Assembly (NCBI RefSeq): GCF_000178855.1
Contig: NZ_ADVG01000003.1
Location: 2,281,341-2,345,340, forward strand
DNA length: 64,000 bases
Reading direction: 5' to 3'
DNA from: Ktedonobacter racemifer DSM 44963
GTDB taxonomy: Bacteria > Chloroflexota > Ktedonobacteria > Ktedonobacterales > Ktedonobacteraceae
Positions within the stretch are counted from its first letter, which is position 1. Every line of letters begins with the position of its first letter. Both the position numbers and the translations under genes were made by a program. Below the pieces are notes generated by a model. The model did not search any database. It saw only the letters and a program-made list of their open reading frames with translations, and was not told the DNA's origin. This document shows, piece after piece, positions 45,195-53,945 of the stretch.

Positions 45195-46234
45195 CTAAGC
45201 TCCTCTGTTTGCTCGATATGTGCTTTCCCATTCGCGCAGCCCCTGGAATTGTTGATCAAAGTATTCGTCATTCATCCAACCAATGCCCCAATCTGCTCCG
45301 TTGGCGGCATGTAATCCCATACTCCAGATGTCTGAGATTGGCTCAAAGAGGGGAATAGCGGCAAGATCAGCCTGGCTCACGGTGTATTTGCTTCTATATC
45401 CCTGTAGAAAAGCGTTCCATATCTTGGGTTTCTTGTTTAAGGCAGTTGCTAATGCATGAATGTGTGAGAGATCATAGGCCAGCCAACCGGGTCTACAGCA
45501 ATCAAAATCAAAGAACGGGATCGCATGCTTATCAGTGATATGTGCATTGGCGCTGATGATATCTCCATGACAGACCCCCTGCTCAGCCCCTGCTCAATGA
45601 GAGGCATCAGGTATTCGCGAAGCGTCTTCGCAAGAGACACCAGATATTCCCAATCCTGAGGGCGATGTGCCAGAAGAGAAGAGAGAGCCTCAAACTGATG
45701 ATCTAGCAGATAATCCAGATCCAGGCAGATGCGCTCATATGAACTGGCAAAGTCGGCAGCTCCTAGATGAATATTCGCAATCACCTGGCCAAGCAACTGA
45801 CTATGTGTGAACATGGCCTCGCCATAAAACGGCTTGCCTGGGGCATAGGTAAAGATCACCAGGTATCTGATCCCTTCAGGAGCACATACGCTGCCCAGCA
45901 ACGCTCCATCTTTCCTCGCCAGGGGAAAGGAGACGCCGATCCCTTTGTTTGCAAGATGCAGCAACAAATCTAACTCGTAATGAATTTCTGAAAGAGATCG
46001 CCAGTGCGCACGATAGACGCGCAGGATATATCGCTCGTGCTCTGTACGTAGCAAGTAGGTATCGTTCAGTTTTGATTTTAAAAGTGAGCAGGCCACAAAA
46101 GGTTCAAATGGGTACTGTGTTGAGACTTCTGCAAGGAGTGCCTCAGATGAGAGGATCGAATGGGTGGCAGGGAAGATGGGTTGAGAATGTTCAATGGCAT
46201 TGTGCAGGAATGCTTGAGATTCCAGTTTCTCCAT
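45195..46234 (-). pseudogene. APH-type phosphotransferase with 11-bp duplication
   Basis: Starts MEKLESQAFLHNAIEHSQ at 46234 (AGGAAAGG upstream). ERYILRVYRAHWRS is the N-lobe. After PLIEQG, an 11-base unit CTGAGCAGGGG is duplicated (45576-45597), shifting the frame. Ignoring it, the protein continues VCHGDIISANAHI (HGD catalytic loop), FFDFDCCRPGW and ends NRGA at 45195. Motifs are intact, so the lesion is recent. Related to aminoglycoside/homoserine kinases; substrate unknown. Confidence 0.85.
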
Positions 46235-46449
46235 AAAAACGTATGTTACCTTTCCTGATAAAAACTCTCCAATCATTGTAACAGCTTCTTTCCAGAGAAC
46301 GAGAGCCTGGCTCCGTCATAATGAGACCTCACCATAGGCTGTATCGAAATCTTACTCATCAGTGTTAAATGGGCCTTACTTGCAGCTGTGATGTTGCTAT
46401 AGGATGCGATGAAGATGGGTTGGAGCGAGATGTGTGCTTATCACCTGAA

Positions 46450-46550
46450 TTGTGTAAGAGCCGAAAAGTGGTTCTTACACAATTGGGGGTTTTTGCATAT
46501 CCCACCGAAACGAGTACACCGTTTCGGTGGGATATGCAAAAACCCCCAAT
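46450..46550. repeat. Double hairpin repeat, copy 1
   Basis: A first hairpin has arms TTGTGTAAGA/TCTTACACAA (46450-46482). A second, 46482-46550, has perfect 31-bp arms with a 7-base loop AGTACAC. The inner part recurs at 53572-53624 with paired base changes. No coding function is likely. Confidence 0.65.
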
Positions 46551-46903
46551 ATAATAACCAGCTAACTGTTACACCAAAACCCGTCCACAAGTTCCTCTGA
46601 CGCATCTGTATGTTAACGTAAGAATCTGGCAACCAGTTACTAACAAAGTGGGCCACTGGGCTCACTCTTGACAAGTCACTGCCGAGTGAAAGATGCTTCC
46701 AGTTCCAACGGAGTCGCGCCACACGATTCCCGAACCCTCCGACACTAGCTCACGTGAGTAGTGGCTTGCCACCTGCTCTGGCCGTCAGGTGGGCAGACTC
46801 ACTCTCTGGATGCAAGTGGGATTCAGCTCTTGGGGAAGTGCTTTCCCAGATCGTAGAGCGCCAGCCCCGTCTTTGCCACCACGACCTGAGTCAGCGCCTG
46901 CAT

Positions 46904-47719
46904 CTATGCACGATGCTCCTCGAAGGGCAGGAGCGGTTCCTCCAGAGGACGCCTGGTCTTCTTGCTCTGGACCCAGACCCAAGAAACCACATCGCGCTCG
47001 CTCGCCAGCTCATAGATCATCACCTGCCCCCCTTTGCGTGATCCTCGTGCCGGATAGCAGGCAAAAAACCGTGCTTCCTGCCAGCGTACCCAATGGGCTG
47101 ATACCTCGCTCCTCAAAAAAGTTTTCGGCCAGGACGAACTGATTCCTTCCTCTGTGACCTCGATTACGCGGCGGGCGCGCCAGCATATTGCAGCCAGCAG
47201 TGCCAACACCCCACCCGTGAAGACCGTGACCCCAAACACGCCCCACCAGAAGGTAGCACTCGCGGGCCCGGTAGAAACGATGAGCAACCCATCAGGAAGC
47301 AAGAGGATGAGAAGTCCTGTCCACACGGTCCACCACCTTGAGGGGCGCAAACGGATCGTCACGGGCAAGACCAACGCTTGAGCATCAGGCAGTGGTTGCC
47401 TCTCAGCTTGCCACTGGTGTGCTCCTTGCGCGGCTGTCCCACGGCGCTGCTCGAACTGTTTCCAGGAGCGTTCCAGCACGAGGTAGCAAGCAGAAAAACT
47501 CAGCAGCAGAGATGCACCGAGAAAAAAAGGCCAAGGCACTCTCGGCCAGTCGATCGGCAGCACAATCAGGCCGAGGAGCAGCCAGAGGCCCGCAAACAGC
47601 AGCGTGCTGATGTGGGCCTCACGGAGTCTGCGAACAATCGGCAGAGGCGCAATGAGGTGTGATGCTGGCTCAGAGCCAGCGAGCCAGCGAGCGAACAGGG
47701 CCATACGAGAGATCCTCAC
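46904..47719 (-). CDS. Four-helix membrane protein with premature amber
   Basis: 271 residues. Hydrophobic segments at STLLFAGLWLLLGLIVLP, FFLGASLLLSFSACYLVL, TVWTGLLILLLPDGLLIV and FWWGVFGVTVFTGGVLALLA indicate four membrane spans, then a cytoplasmic PH-like tail (RRVIEVTEEGISSSW). The frame ends at TAG (46904-46906) but stays open afterwards for 26 codons (MQALTQVVVAKTGLALYDLG), suggesting a CAG to TAG change. Function unknown. Confidence 0.65.
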   Translation of the reverse strand: MRISRMALFARWLAGSEPASHLIAPLPIVRRLREAHISTLLFAGLWLLLGLIVLPIDWPRVPWPFFLGASLLLSFSACYLVLERSWKQFEQRRGTAAQGAHQWQAERQPLPDAQALVLPVTIRLRPSRWWTVWTGLLILLLPDGLLIVSTGPASATFWWGVFGVTVFTGGVLALLAAICWRARRVIEVTEEGISSSWPKTFLRSEVSAHWVRWQEARFFACYPARGSRKGGQVMIYELASERDVVSWVWVQSKKTRRPLEEPLLPFEEHRA

Positions 47720-47765
47720 TTTCCGGACGATTCTTGTCCTCTTGAGTGTAAATTTGGGTAACTAT

Positions 47766-48491
47766 TCAGGTTAGCGAGAAGGAGGGAAAGAGAGGAGAAC
47801 CGACGAGAACCGTTTCAAGAGCAGAGAGCAGGTGGTGGCCTTGTTTGCGCATGGTCGAGGCATAGCTGCGCAGGCGGCAAAAGGCATCAGCCCCCTGGAC
47901 GGAACGAAAACAGCCAGAGATTTTTTGTTGGACCTTGAGCATCCGCAGGTCCCGCTCGGCCAGATTGTTATCAAAAGGCACACGAAAATCACGCACGAAG
48001 GCCAGCACGGCATCGGCATGGATGCGAAGCCGATCTAAGAGATTGCGTGCTGGGTGTTGCTTGGGTTTGCCTCGTTTGCCTGATCGAGAGAGAGGTGGGG
48101 CCGGAACCGACTGATAGCCCTGCTCAAGAATCTGCTGATAGTGGTCAAGCAGGACCGCTTGCATGGGCTCAGGAAAGGCGTTCCATCCTCGGGTTTTGGC
48201 TTGAGAGACCAGCTCACGCATCAACAGCAGCAGCACCTTCATCTCACTCGCCCAGAGCTGATGCTCTTCTTCGGCGAAGAAGGTCAGTTCTCGCAGATGA
48301 TGCACATTGCAAAGGGCATGGCCCTTGCCGTACGCCCAGTAGCTGCTCCATCCATCATGTACGCTCACCCCTTGCAAGCGCGAAGCGATGCCAATCGCCT
48401 CCAGGGCTTCTCGCCCCCGCTTGGGGTGATGGGCGTAATGGGTGAGCTGAGGCGTCGAGACCACATGAACCCAGTGGCGTTTGCCTTGCAC
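47766..48491 (-). pseudogene. IS66-family transposase, 5'-truncated
   Basis: VHDGWSSYWAYGKGHALCNVHHLREL and FRVPFDNNLAERDLRMLKVQ, then KISGCFRS, are the catalytic C-terminal half of IS66 TnpC. The N-terminal half (zinc and HTH domains) is lost at the 163-bp MITE that begins at 48498. Confidence 0.8.
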
Positions 48492-48497
48492 GTAGAG

Positions 48498-48660
48498 GGT
48501 ATTGTCAACTTAATTACAATTGTAGAGCTTATAGAAGAGAAACAGACCTCAAAGTGGGGATTGTGCCCTGTTTCTTGCCCTTGTTTATTCGAGAATTCTG
48601 GCTGATATGGCATCGAAGTGGTGAAAGCTCATCAACAAAAAAATTTAAGTTGACAATACC
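48498..48660. mobile_element. 163-bp MITE, copy 1
   Basis: The ends are inverted repeats GGTATTGTCAACTTAA / TTAAGTTGACAATACC. The interior includes AGAATTCTGG and GGTGAAAGCTC, shared with the copy at 63600-63761. It separates two truncated genes: the IS66 transposase on the left and a DUF262-like tail on the right. Confidence 0.75.
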
Positions 48661-48671
48661 GGCAAACAGAA

Positions 48672-48949
48672 TGATTGGTGGAAAGGCGCCTTCAACCTAT
48701 CTAGCCGATATTCAAAATCATAAGCAGGTAGGCTTAAGTGATGAAAAAATGGATGATACGCTTAAAAGTCACTGTATTGCCCCCGATGCTCTGCGTTCTG
48801 ATGATTACATGTTGTTTATAGAACGGCGCAGAGAAAAGCTCATTCAAATTGTCGAGCGAGCTATGGGCAAAATGGTTGAACGTGAGAGCCGCGATTTCAA
48901 TTTAGATGCGCTGGAAGTTGATTCTCAGTTGCTGGAGGATGCCATATAA
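48672..48949 (+). pseudogene. C-terminal fragment, possibly DUF262/GmrSD-type
   Basis: 91 residues remain: ANRMIGGKAPSTYLADIQ, LSDEKMDDTLKSHCIAPDAL and RREKLIQIVERAMGKMV. The NRxIGxKAPSxYL...SHxI pattern resembles the C-terminal region of DUF262/DUF1524-type (GmrSD-like) proteins. The N-terminal part is lost at the MITE. Identification tentative. Confidence 0.4.
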
Positions 48950-49118
48950 ATACCCTCTTGATTGCTCCAAGAACCAGGCAGGAGTGAAGAGTGAAGCCAA
49001 AACCAGCCCCCAGTTACTCCCCTGATAAACGGCATATTTGGGCGTCACTATGTGTTATTGGACAGTAGTGAATGAACCCCATCATTGCCTTACTGGGGCG
49101 AGAAAGAGAGAAAAACCG

Positions 49119-49625
49119 ATGGACGTATTTGAAGCTATTCGCACTGTGCTTGCCGTGCGACACTACCAGGAGAAGCTCGTTCCTGAGGACGCGGTTCGGC
49201 AAATTGTTGAAGCGGGACACCTGACTGCCAGTAGTATGAACGGGCAGCCCTGGCACTTTATTGTGATTGAGGACCGGGAGACATTGGGTCAGCTTGCCAC
49301 CCTCGCACGTTCTGGCCCCTATATCGCTCAGGCGCCTCTCGCGATTGTGGTAGGGATGGAGCAAAGCCCATTTGCCGTCTCCGATGCCAGCCGAGCAGTT
49401 CAATCTATGATCCTGACGGCGTGGGCGCGGGGCATTGGATCGAACTGGGTTGGCTTCAACAACCTCCAGGACGTGCGGCCTCTCCTGGGCATCCCCGAAA
49501 ACATCGAGATCCTGGCGATTGTCCCCTTCGGCTATCCTGCGACCTCGCTTGGGAAAGGACTGAAGAAGCGCAAACCGCTGGGCGAGGTTGTTCATCGCGG
49601 CCGCTGGAACCAGCCTTTCGAATAG
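49119..49625 (+). CDS. Nitroreductase family protein
   Basis: 168 residues from the ATG at 49119. MDVFEAIRTVLAVRHYQEK, then ASSMNGQPWHFIVIED (FMN contacts), GIGSNWVGF and C-terminal KPLGEVVHRGRWNQPFE. Short BluB/NfnB-like FMN oxidoreductase. Stand-alone. Distinct from the longer nitroreductase at 11960. Confidence 0.87.
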   Translation: MDVFEAIRTVLAVRHYQEKLVPEDAVRQIVEAGHLTASSMNGQPWHFIVIEDRETLGQLATLARSGPYIAQAPLAIVVGMEQSPFAVSDASRAVQSMILTAWARGIGSNWVGFNNLQDVRPLLGIPENIEILAIVPFGYPATSLGKGLKKRKPLGEVVHRGRWNQPFE

Positions 49626-50006
49626 AAATACGTCATGTTGGCGATCGGTTTATGGTTGCACCAAGCAGTGGAAAAAAAGACTCCACTGGATCGCTATAGT
49701 GGTACCGTTTGTCTGGATAAGTTCAGGCAAAGATAAAGCAGAATGGCAAGAAAGCCTCAAGAGAGATAGTTGCCATATCTCTTATCCATGAAGAAAGGGC
49801 ACCAGTTACCATACACTTCAAGGTTTGAACTGGTGAACGTGTGCATGAACGAAGGCAATACTTTGTTCCCCAGCTCTTTGAGGACCTGAATTTACCAAAA
49901 TTTTGTATTCTATTATTTGTAGAATATTCGCTCAAAAAAAGCGCGGCATTGAAAAGCATCTGCCAATTTCTCCGTGTACTGTGCTCTTGTGAGACTGTAC
50001 CCAGAG

Positions 50007-50196
50007 TGTAAATCACGGGATTATGATGGTGGAATCTGTATAATTACTCTGGTCGCATAACAAAGCAATATAATGGAAAAGATGCGCATCTTTTCGTTCT
50101 CCATCGGCAAATTCTGCTCCGTAGGCTGCTTCATGCTGGCTGCCTGCTTACCAGCGTAATTATACAGATTCCGCCATCATAATCCCGTGATTTACA
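50007..50196. mobile_element. 190-bp MITE, copy A
   Basis: Inverted ends of about 40 bases beginning TGTAAATCACGGGATTATGA. The internal 110 bases (GGTCGCATAACAAAGCAATA...) have no gene. Identical in length and nearly in sequence to copy B at 55379-55699 once a nested insertion there is removed. Confidence 0.85.
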
Positions 50197-50332
50197 GTAC
50201 AGTATACCAGATAATTATGATGTATGGTGATATTTTGCATATTTACGAGCAATTTACAAATCAGGACGGTTCCTCACCGCTTTTTGTCAGATAATGAGGA
50301 AAAATAGTTACCAGCAACAGAGGAGATTGATC

Positions 50333-50830
50333 ATGTCAGAACCATTTCAACCCGCCAATAAAGCTGAATTATTGACCCACATCCAGGCTGAGTACGATCG
50401 CTTCGAGGCTCTGCTGGCTTCTTTAAGCGAAGAACAGATGACAACCCCAGGAGTTAATGGAACCTGGTCTGTCAAGGATAATCTAGCTCATCTCACTGTC
50501 TGGCAAGATTACCAGACAACCCGACTCCAGGGAGTACTGAATGGAGTAGAGCCACCCGATCCTACATCTGGCCTTGAAGATGAAGATGCCCAAAACGAAT
50601 ATTACTATCAACAATTCAAAGACCGACCTCTGGCAGAGGTGCTCGCAAGTTTTCGCACATCCTATCAACGTGTTATGGCTGCTACAGAGTCTCTCAGTTG
50701 GGAGGCCCTAAATGCTCCCTTCCCCTGGTACAACAATGACGTGCCTGCGGGAGCCTATACCCTGGGCAACACTTCGGGACATTATGAAGAGCATGGTGGA
50801 CTGATTCGGCAATGGTTGGAGAAGCAGTAG
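50333..50830 (+). CDS. ClbS/DfsB-like (DinB superfamily) four-helix protein
   Basis: 165 residues from the ATG at 50333 with AGAGGAG upstream. ANKAELLTHIQAEYDRFEALL, GTWSVKDNLAHLTVWQDYQ and GNTSGHYEEHGGLIRQWL give the DinB helix bundle with its His positions. ClbS-type members protect against genotoxins or act as thiol transferases; here the role is unknown. A hairpin terminator lies downstream. Confidence 0.83.
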   Translation: MSEPFQPANKAELLTHIQAEYDRFEALLASLSEEQMTTPGVNGTWSVKDNLAHLTVWQDYQTTRLQGVLNGVEPPDPTSGLEDEDAQNEYYYQQFKDRPLAEVLASFRTSYQRVMAATESLSWEALNAPFPWYNNDVPAGAYTLGNTSGHYEEHGGLIRQWLEKQ

Positions 50831-50896
50831 GCCTGTAAGGTGAATATGAAATGTGTTCAGACCAGAAGAGTCGTGAACACCAGATATGTGGCTGAA

Positions 50897-50935
50897 AGGA
50901 CACCTTCTAATGTCTGGGATATTAGAAGGTGTCCT
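50897..50935 (+). terminator. 15-bp-arm hairpin after DinB-like gene
   Basis: AGGACACCTTCTAAT and ATTAGAAGGTGTCCT are perfect arms with a 9-base loop, 67 bases past the stop. No strong T run directly after, so termination is likely rather than certain. It also faces the converging pseudogene end at 50951. Confidence 0.55.
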
Positions 50936-50950
50936 GAGTCTCAAAAAATT

Positions 50951-51405
50951 TTATTGTTTTTTCAAGCGTACTTCTATACCAATCCCACTCGCCACAATTT
51001 CGTATTCACTAAAAGCGCTGGCTGCTGCCAGACGCTCAAATTGCTCCTTTGTATAGGTGTAAATCCTGGGAGACCCCTTGCGAGGTAATATCAATAAACT
51101 CAAAACTTACATCATCCTCGTTCGCGAACATACAAAGCGCGAGATTGTCCTGAGGAGACAGAACCATATCAACTGGCCAGCCATCCAATGCAGGCATAAC
51201 AGGATAACGTTGGAGAAGTTGTCGCTCGGGCCAGGAATAGATGGCAAATTCATCAGAAGCAGAACCTTCTTGCAACGCCGCTATCTGCATGTGTGATTTG
51301 CCAAAGAAGCAGAACCTTCTTGCAACGCCGCTATCTGCATGTGTGATTTGCCAAAGAAGCAGAACCTTCTTGCAACGCCGCTATCTGCATGTGTGATTTG
51401 CTAAA
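50951..51405 (-). pseudogene. Unrecognised gene tail with frameshift and 50-bp repeats
   Basis: The minus strand reads MQIAALQEGSASDEFAIYSW, then LDGWPVDMVLSPQDNLALCM and FEFIDITSQGVS. A one-base insertion in a C run (near 51074) shifts the frame; the continuation RIYTYTKEQFERLAAASAF, YEIVASGIGIEV ends at 50951. The upstream part is replaced by three 50-bp tandem copies. Family not recognised. Confidence 0.6.
51256..51405. repeat. Three 50-bp tandem direct repeats
   Basis: Units 51256-51305, 51306-51355 and 51356-51405, beginning GAAGCAGAACCTTCTTGCAA, identical except for one base near the end of the third. 50 is not a multiple of three, so each unit shifts the frame of the gene tail it overlaps. 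No spacers, so not CRISPR. Confidence 0.9.
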
Positions 51406-51486
51406 CGTTTTAGCCGCCTCGGACACAATATGGTTCAAAAAAAACTTAGACATGATATGGGTCAATTTCATAAGTGGTCCAGACTA

Positions 51487-52466
51487 AGATAGTGTTTGAA
51501 AGCGGTCACAATGGGAAAGCTGGCACAAGCGTGGTGAGCATGCGGTAGCTGGCTGAGAGCTTGATAAACGCCTCACTGCTCTGTGGGAGCCCCTCGTGAT
51601 CGCGGCAGAGCCGCCTCCAGCGCACGATCCAGGAGAAACTGCGCTCAATGACCCATCTTCTAGGTTGAGGTCGGAAGCCTGTGGGAAACAATGCGTCCCA
51701 GTCCACCTCCTCCCTTTCGGGCACGAGCAAGCCTCGTTTGGGGAGCGTGAGTGCATGGATGGTCTCAATCGTCCAGCCCAGCGTTTCTGCGCACCCAGGT
51801 CAGAAAGGTTCCGCCGTCATGACTCTCGCCCCAGATGAGTTGCAGACGGGGAAGCGCTTTCGTGAGTGGCTCGAGCAGGGCAATGCCGCCTTGGTGATCA
51901 GAGGTCTGGGCTCCCGTCACTGAGACTGCCAGCAGATTCCCTTGCGTATCGACCAGCGCGTGGCGCTTGCGACCCCACGTTATTTTTCCCCATATCATAG
52001 CCCTTCTCAGGTCCACGCACCGCGCTTGTTTTGATGGACTGACTGTCGATACTCGCCGCGCTTGGCTCAGGATCTCGACCTTGCCTGGTACGCATGCGCA
52101 TGCGCAGGGCTTGCAGAATACGATCCCAGACTCCTTCCCGCTCCCAGCGACGAACGTTGTCAGAGACGGTCTGCCACGCGGGGAAACTCATGGGGCAGCA
52201 TGCGCCAGGGGCACCCACTTCGCAAGACGTCTACCATTGCATTGACACCCTCGCGTCGCGAGACAAACGGCCTGCGGCTTTGCAGGGATGGTTGAGGGAT
52301 CAGGGGTTCCAACAGTTCCCACTGCTCATCCGTCAGATCGGAGGGATAGGCTTTCCTCCCCAGTGTCATCTTCATATGCCTTCTACACTTTCTCTCTGGT
52401 TCTTCGACTCGTTACATCAACCCCTTTCTTCTTCCTATCGGCGAGATGACCACTTTCAAACACTAT
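51487..52466 (-). mobile_element. IS5-family element with broken transposase
   Basis: The ends share GATAGTGTTTGAAAGYGGTCA as inverted repeats (left about 51487, right about 52447-52466). The transposase lies in at least three frames: LTDEQWELLEPLIPQPSLQS (52375 to 52160), VSDNVRRWEREGVWDRILQAL with ASIDSQSIKTSA (52218 to 51898), KRHALVDTQGNLLAVSVTGA (52016 to 51765) and RRWVIERSFSWIVRWRRL (to 51506). DDE residues are recognisable, but the frameshifts make it inactive. Confidence 0.8.
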
Positions 52467-52603
52467 CTCAGTACTACAGCACCACTTAGCGAGGTATATA
52501 TGTTACGAAGTGACTTCTTAGGCTCCTTCTTTGTAGAAGACTTGTAATGTGGCAGTGAGCCTGAGGAGCCACCTCACGTTTTAAGTGGTACTGTAGTACT
52601 CAG
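52467..52603. mobile_element. 137-bp MITE-like element
   Basis: Inverted ends AGTACTACAG-ACCACTTA / TAAGTGG-ACTGTAGTACT, imperfect at two positions. No gene inside. It abuts the right end of the IS5-like element, sharing CTCAGTACTAC at the junction. Confidence 0.6.
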
Positions 52604-52866
52604 AGCCTGTTTTGGAATGCGCGGCGGTAATTCTGCATGGCCAAAAGAGCAAGATAGGAGAAGTTTTTTTGCTTTGTAAGACGGTAGAATGTCTTGCATG
52701 CAATGAGGGAGCGGAAGATCTTTGTGCACAAGACTGACAGCGAGAGCATACGACTCACGTTGGGAGAAACGCAGTCGTGACGTTCTGGGGTCGTTCTGCT
52801 TCAGTCTCTCGCGAGAGGGACTGGAGAAGCCTTTCGGCTCCCATGAAATCGTCAAGGAGAGGCATC

Positions 52867-53538
52867 ATGAAATTTCTTCTCACCTCGGCTGGCATCAAAA
52901 ACACAAGCATCCACAACGCGCTGCTTGACCTACTGGGCAAACCGATTGCCGAGTCCAGCGCCCTCTGCATCCCCACTGCGAACTACGCCCAACGCGGCGG
53001 TGTCGGCAACGCATGGCGGTTCATCAGCGGACGAGAACCCGAAACCCCCATGTGCGAATTGGGATGGAAGTCCTTGGGAGTGCTGGAGCTCACCGCGCTG
53101 CCCAGCATCGATGAAGAGCTCTGGGTCCCCATGGTCCGGGAGACTGACGTTCTGCTGGTGAACGGTGGTGACCCCCTGTATCTCTGCTACTGGATGCGGC
53201 AATCCGGACTGGCCGACCTCTTGCCGGAGCTTGGGCGCGAGACGGTCTATGTGGGACTGAGCGCCGGGAGCATGGTGATGACCCCCAGCATCGGGGAGGA
53301 CTTCGTCCACTGGAAGCCGCCCACCGGCGGCGATAGAACGCTGGGCATAGTTGATTTCTCGATATTCCCGCACCTGGATAACCCCGATCTGCCGTACAAT
53401 ACCCTGGCCCACGCTGAAAAATGGGCCGCCGGCATGTCGGTGCCGGCGTACTTGATTGACGATCAAACCGCTATACAAGTGGTTGATGGCGTCGTCGAAG
53501 TTGTCTCCGAAGGCCATTGGAAACGGTTTGTGCCCTAA
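52867..53538 (+). CDS. Peptidase E (S51) family protein
   Basis: 223 residues from the ATG at 52867 with AAGGAGAGG upstream. MKFLLTSAGIKNTSI, VLLVNGGDPLYL and the nucleophile elbow VGLSAGSMVMTPS (Ser about 137), later PHLDNPDLPYNT (His). Dipeptidase E enzymes cleave Asp-X dipeptides; this cytoplasmic protein keeps the Ser and His. Stand-alone gene. A strong hairpin repeat follows 33 bases after the stop. Confidence 0.85.
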   Translation: MKFLLTSAGIKNTSIHNALLDLLGKPIAESSALCIPTANYAQRGGVGNAWRFISGREPETPMCELGWKSLGVLELTALPSIDEELWVPMVRETDVLLVNGGDPLYLCYWMRQSGLADLLPELGRETVYVGLSAGSMVMTPSIGEDFVHWKPPTGGDRTLGIVDFSIFPHLDNPDLPYNTLAHAEKWAAGMSVPAYLIDDQTAIQVVDGVVEVVSEGHWKRFVP

Positions 53539-53571
53539 TGGGGTGGTTGAGAACTGGTTCGTTTTTGGGGG

Positions 53572-53624
53572 TTTTTGCATATCCCCCCGAAACGAGTACA
53601 CCGTTTCGGGGGGATATGCAAAAA
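53572..53624. repeat. Hairpin repeat, copy 2
   Basis: 23-bp arms TTTTTGCATATCCCCCCGAA-type, loop AGTACAC, the same as 46490-46542 except that one A-T stem pair is a C-G pair here on both arms. It immediately precedes the IscB omega RNA scaffold at about 53632. Confidence 0.7.
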
Positions 53625-53631
53625 AAACCAA

Positions 53632-53940
53632 GGTCAACGACCCCACGCGTAGAACGCGGGGGCTTGCTCCCGTGGTTGACGTTGGTCCCGTTGTCCAGCC
53701 TGAGATGCTGATCCCGCAGGCCGGGAGAAGAAGCATCTACGTTCGGAAGATCATGGCACTCAGGGATGCCACCTCAGTCCCTGGCTCTGCCGTTGGTGGT
53801 TAAAAGCCCGTCGGGGTGTCGGGCGGTGCGCCAACAGACAAGTCTTCTGCAACTGTGGCGAGAGGGGTCATCTGGGCACGCCTGCCTCAGGTGCGTCACC
53901 AGCCCCTTACGGGGGCCTCTTCGGAGGCAGAAAGGATCCA
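53632..53940 (+). ncRNA. IscB omega RNA
   Basis: Begins GGTCAACGACCCCACGCG, with stems CCCCACGCG-TAGAA-CGCGGGGG and GTCAACGA.../...GTGGTTGAC, then GTTGGTCCCGTTGTCCAGCC, the layout of IscB-associated omega RNAs, which lie directly upstream of iscB with the guide at their 5' end. The bases just before 53632 (3' arm of the hairpin repeat) would therefore serve as guide. The 3' limit is approximate. Confidence 0.75.
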
Positions 53941-53945
53941 TTCGT

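Noticed and set aside
46441..46722. Minus-strand open frame containing GFLHIPPKR
   Set aside because: It is the translation of the palindromic repeat and recurs in both strands and copies.
51256..51405. Possible CRISPR array
   Set aside because: The three 50-bp units are contiguous with no unique spacers, and no cas genes are nearby.
53766..53945. IscB starting at the upstream ATG (53766)
   Set aside because: That stretch is omega RNA scaffold; the family N-terminus (VVDRHHQPLMP) and ribosome site fit 53946.
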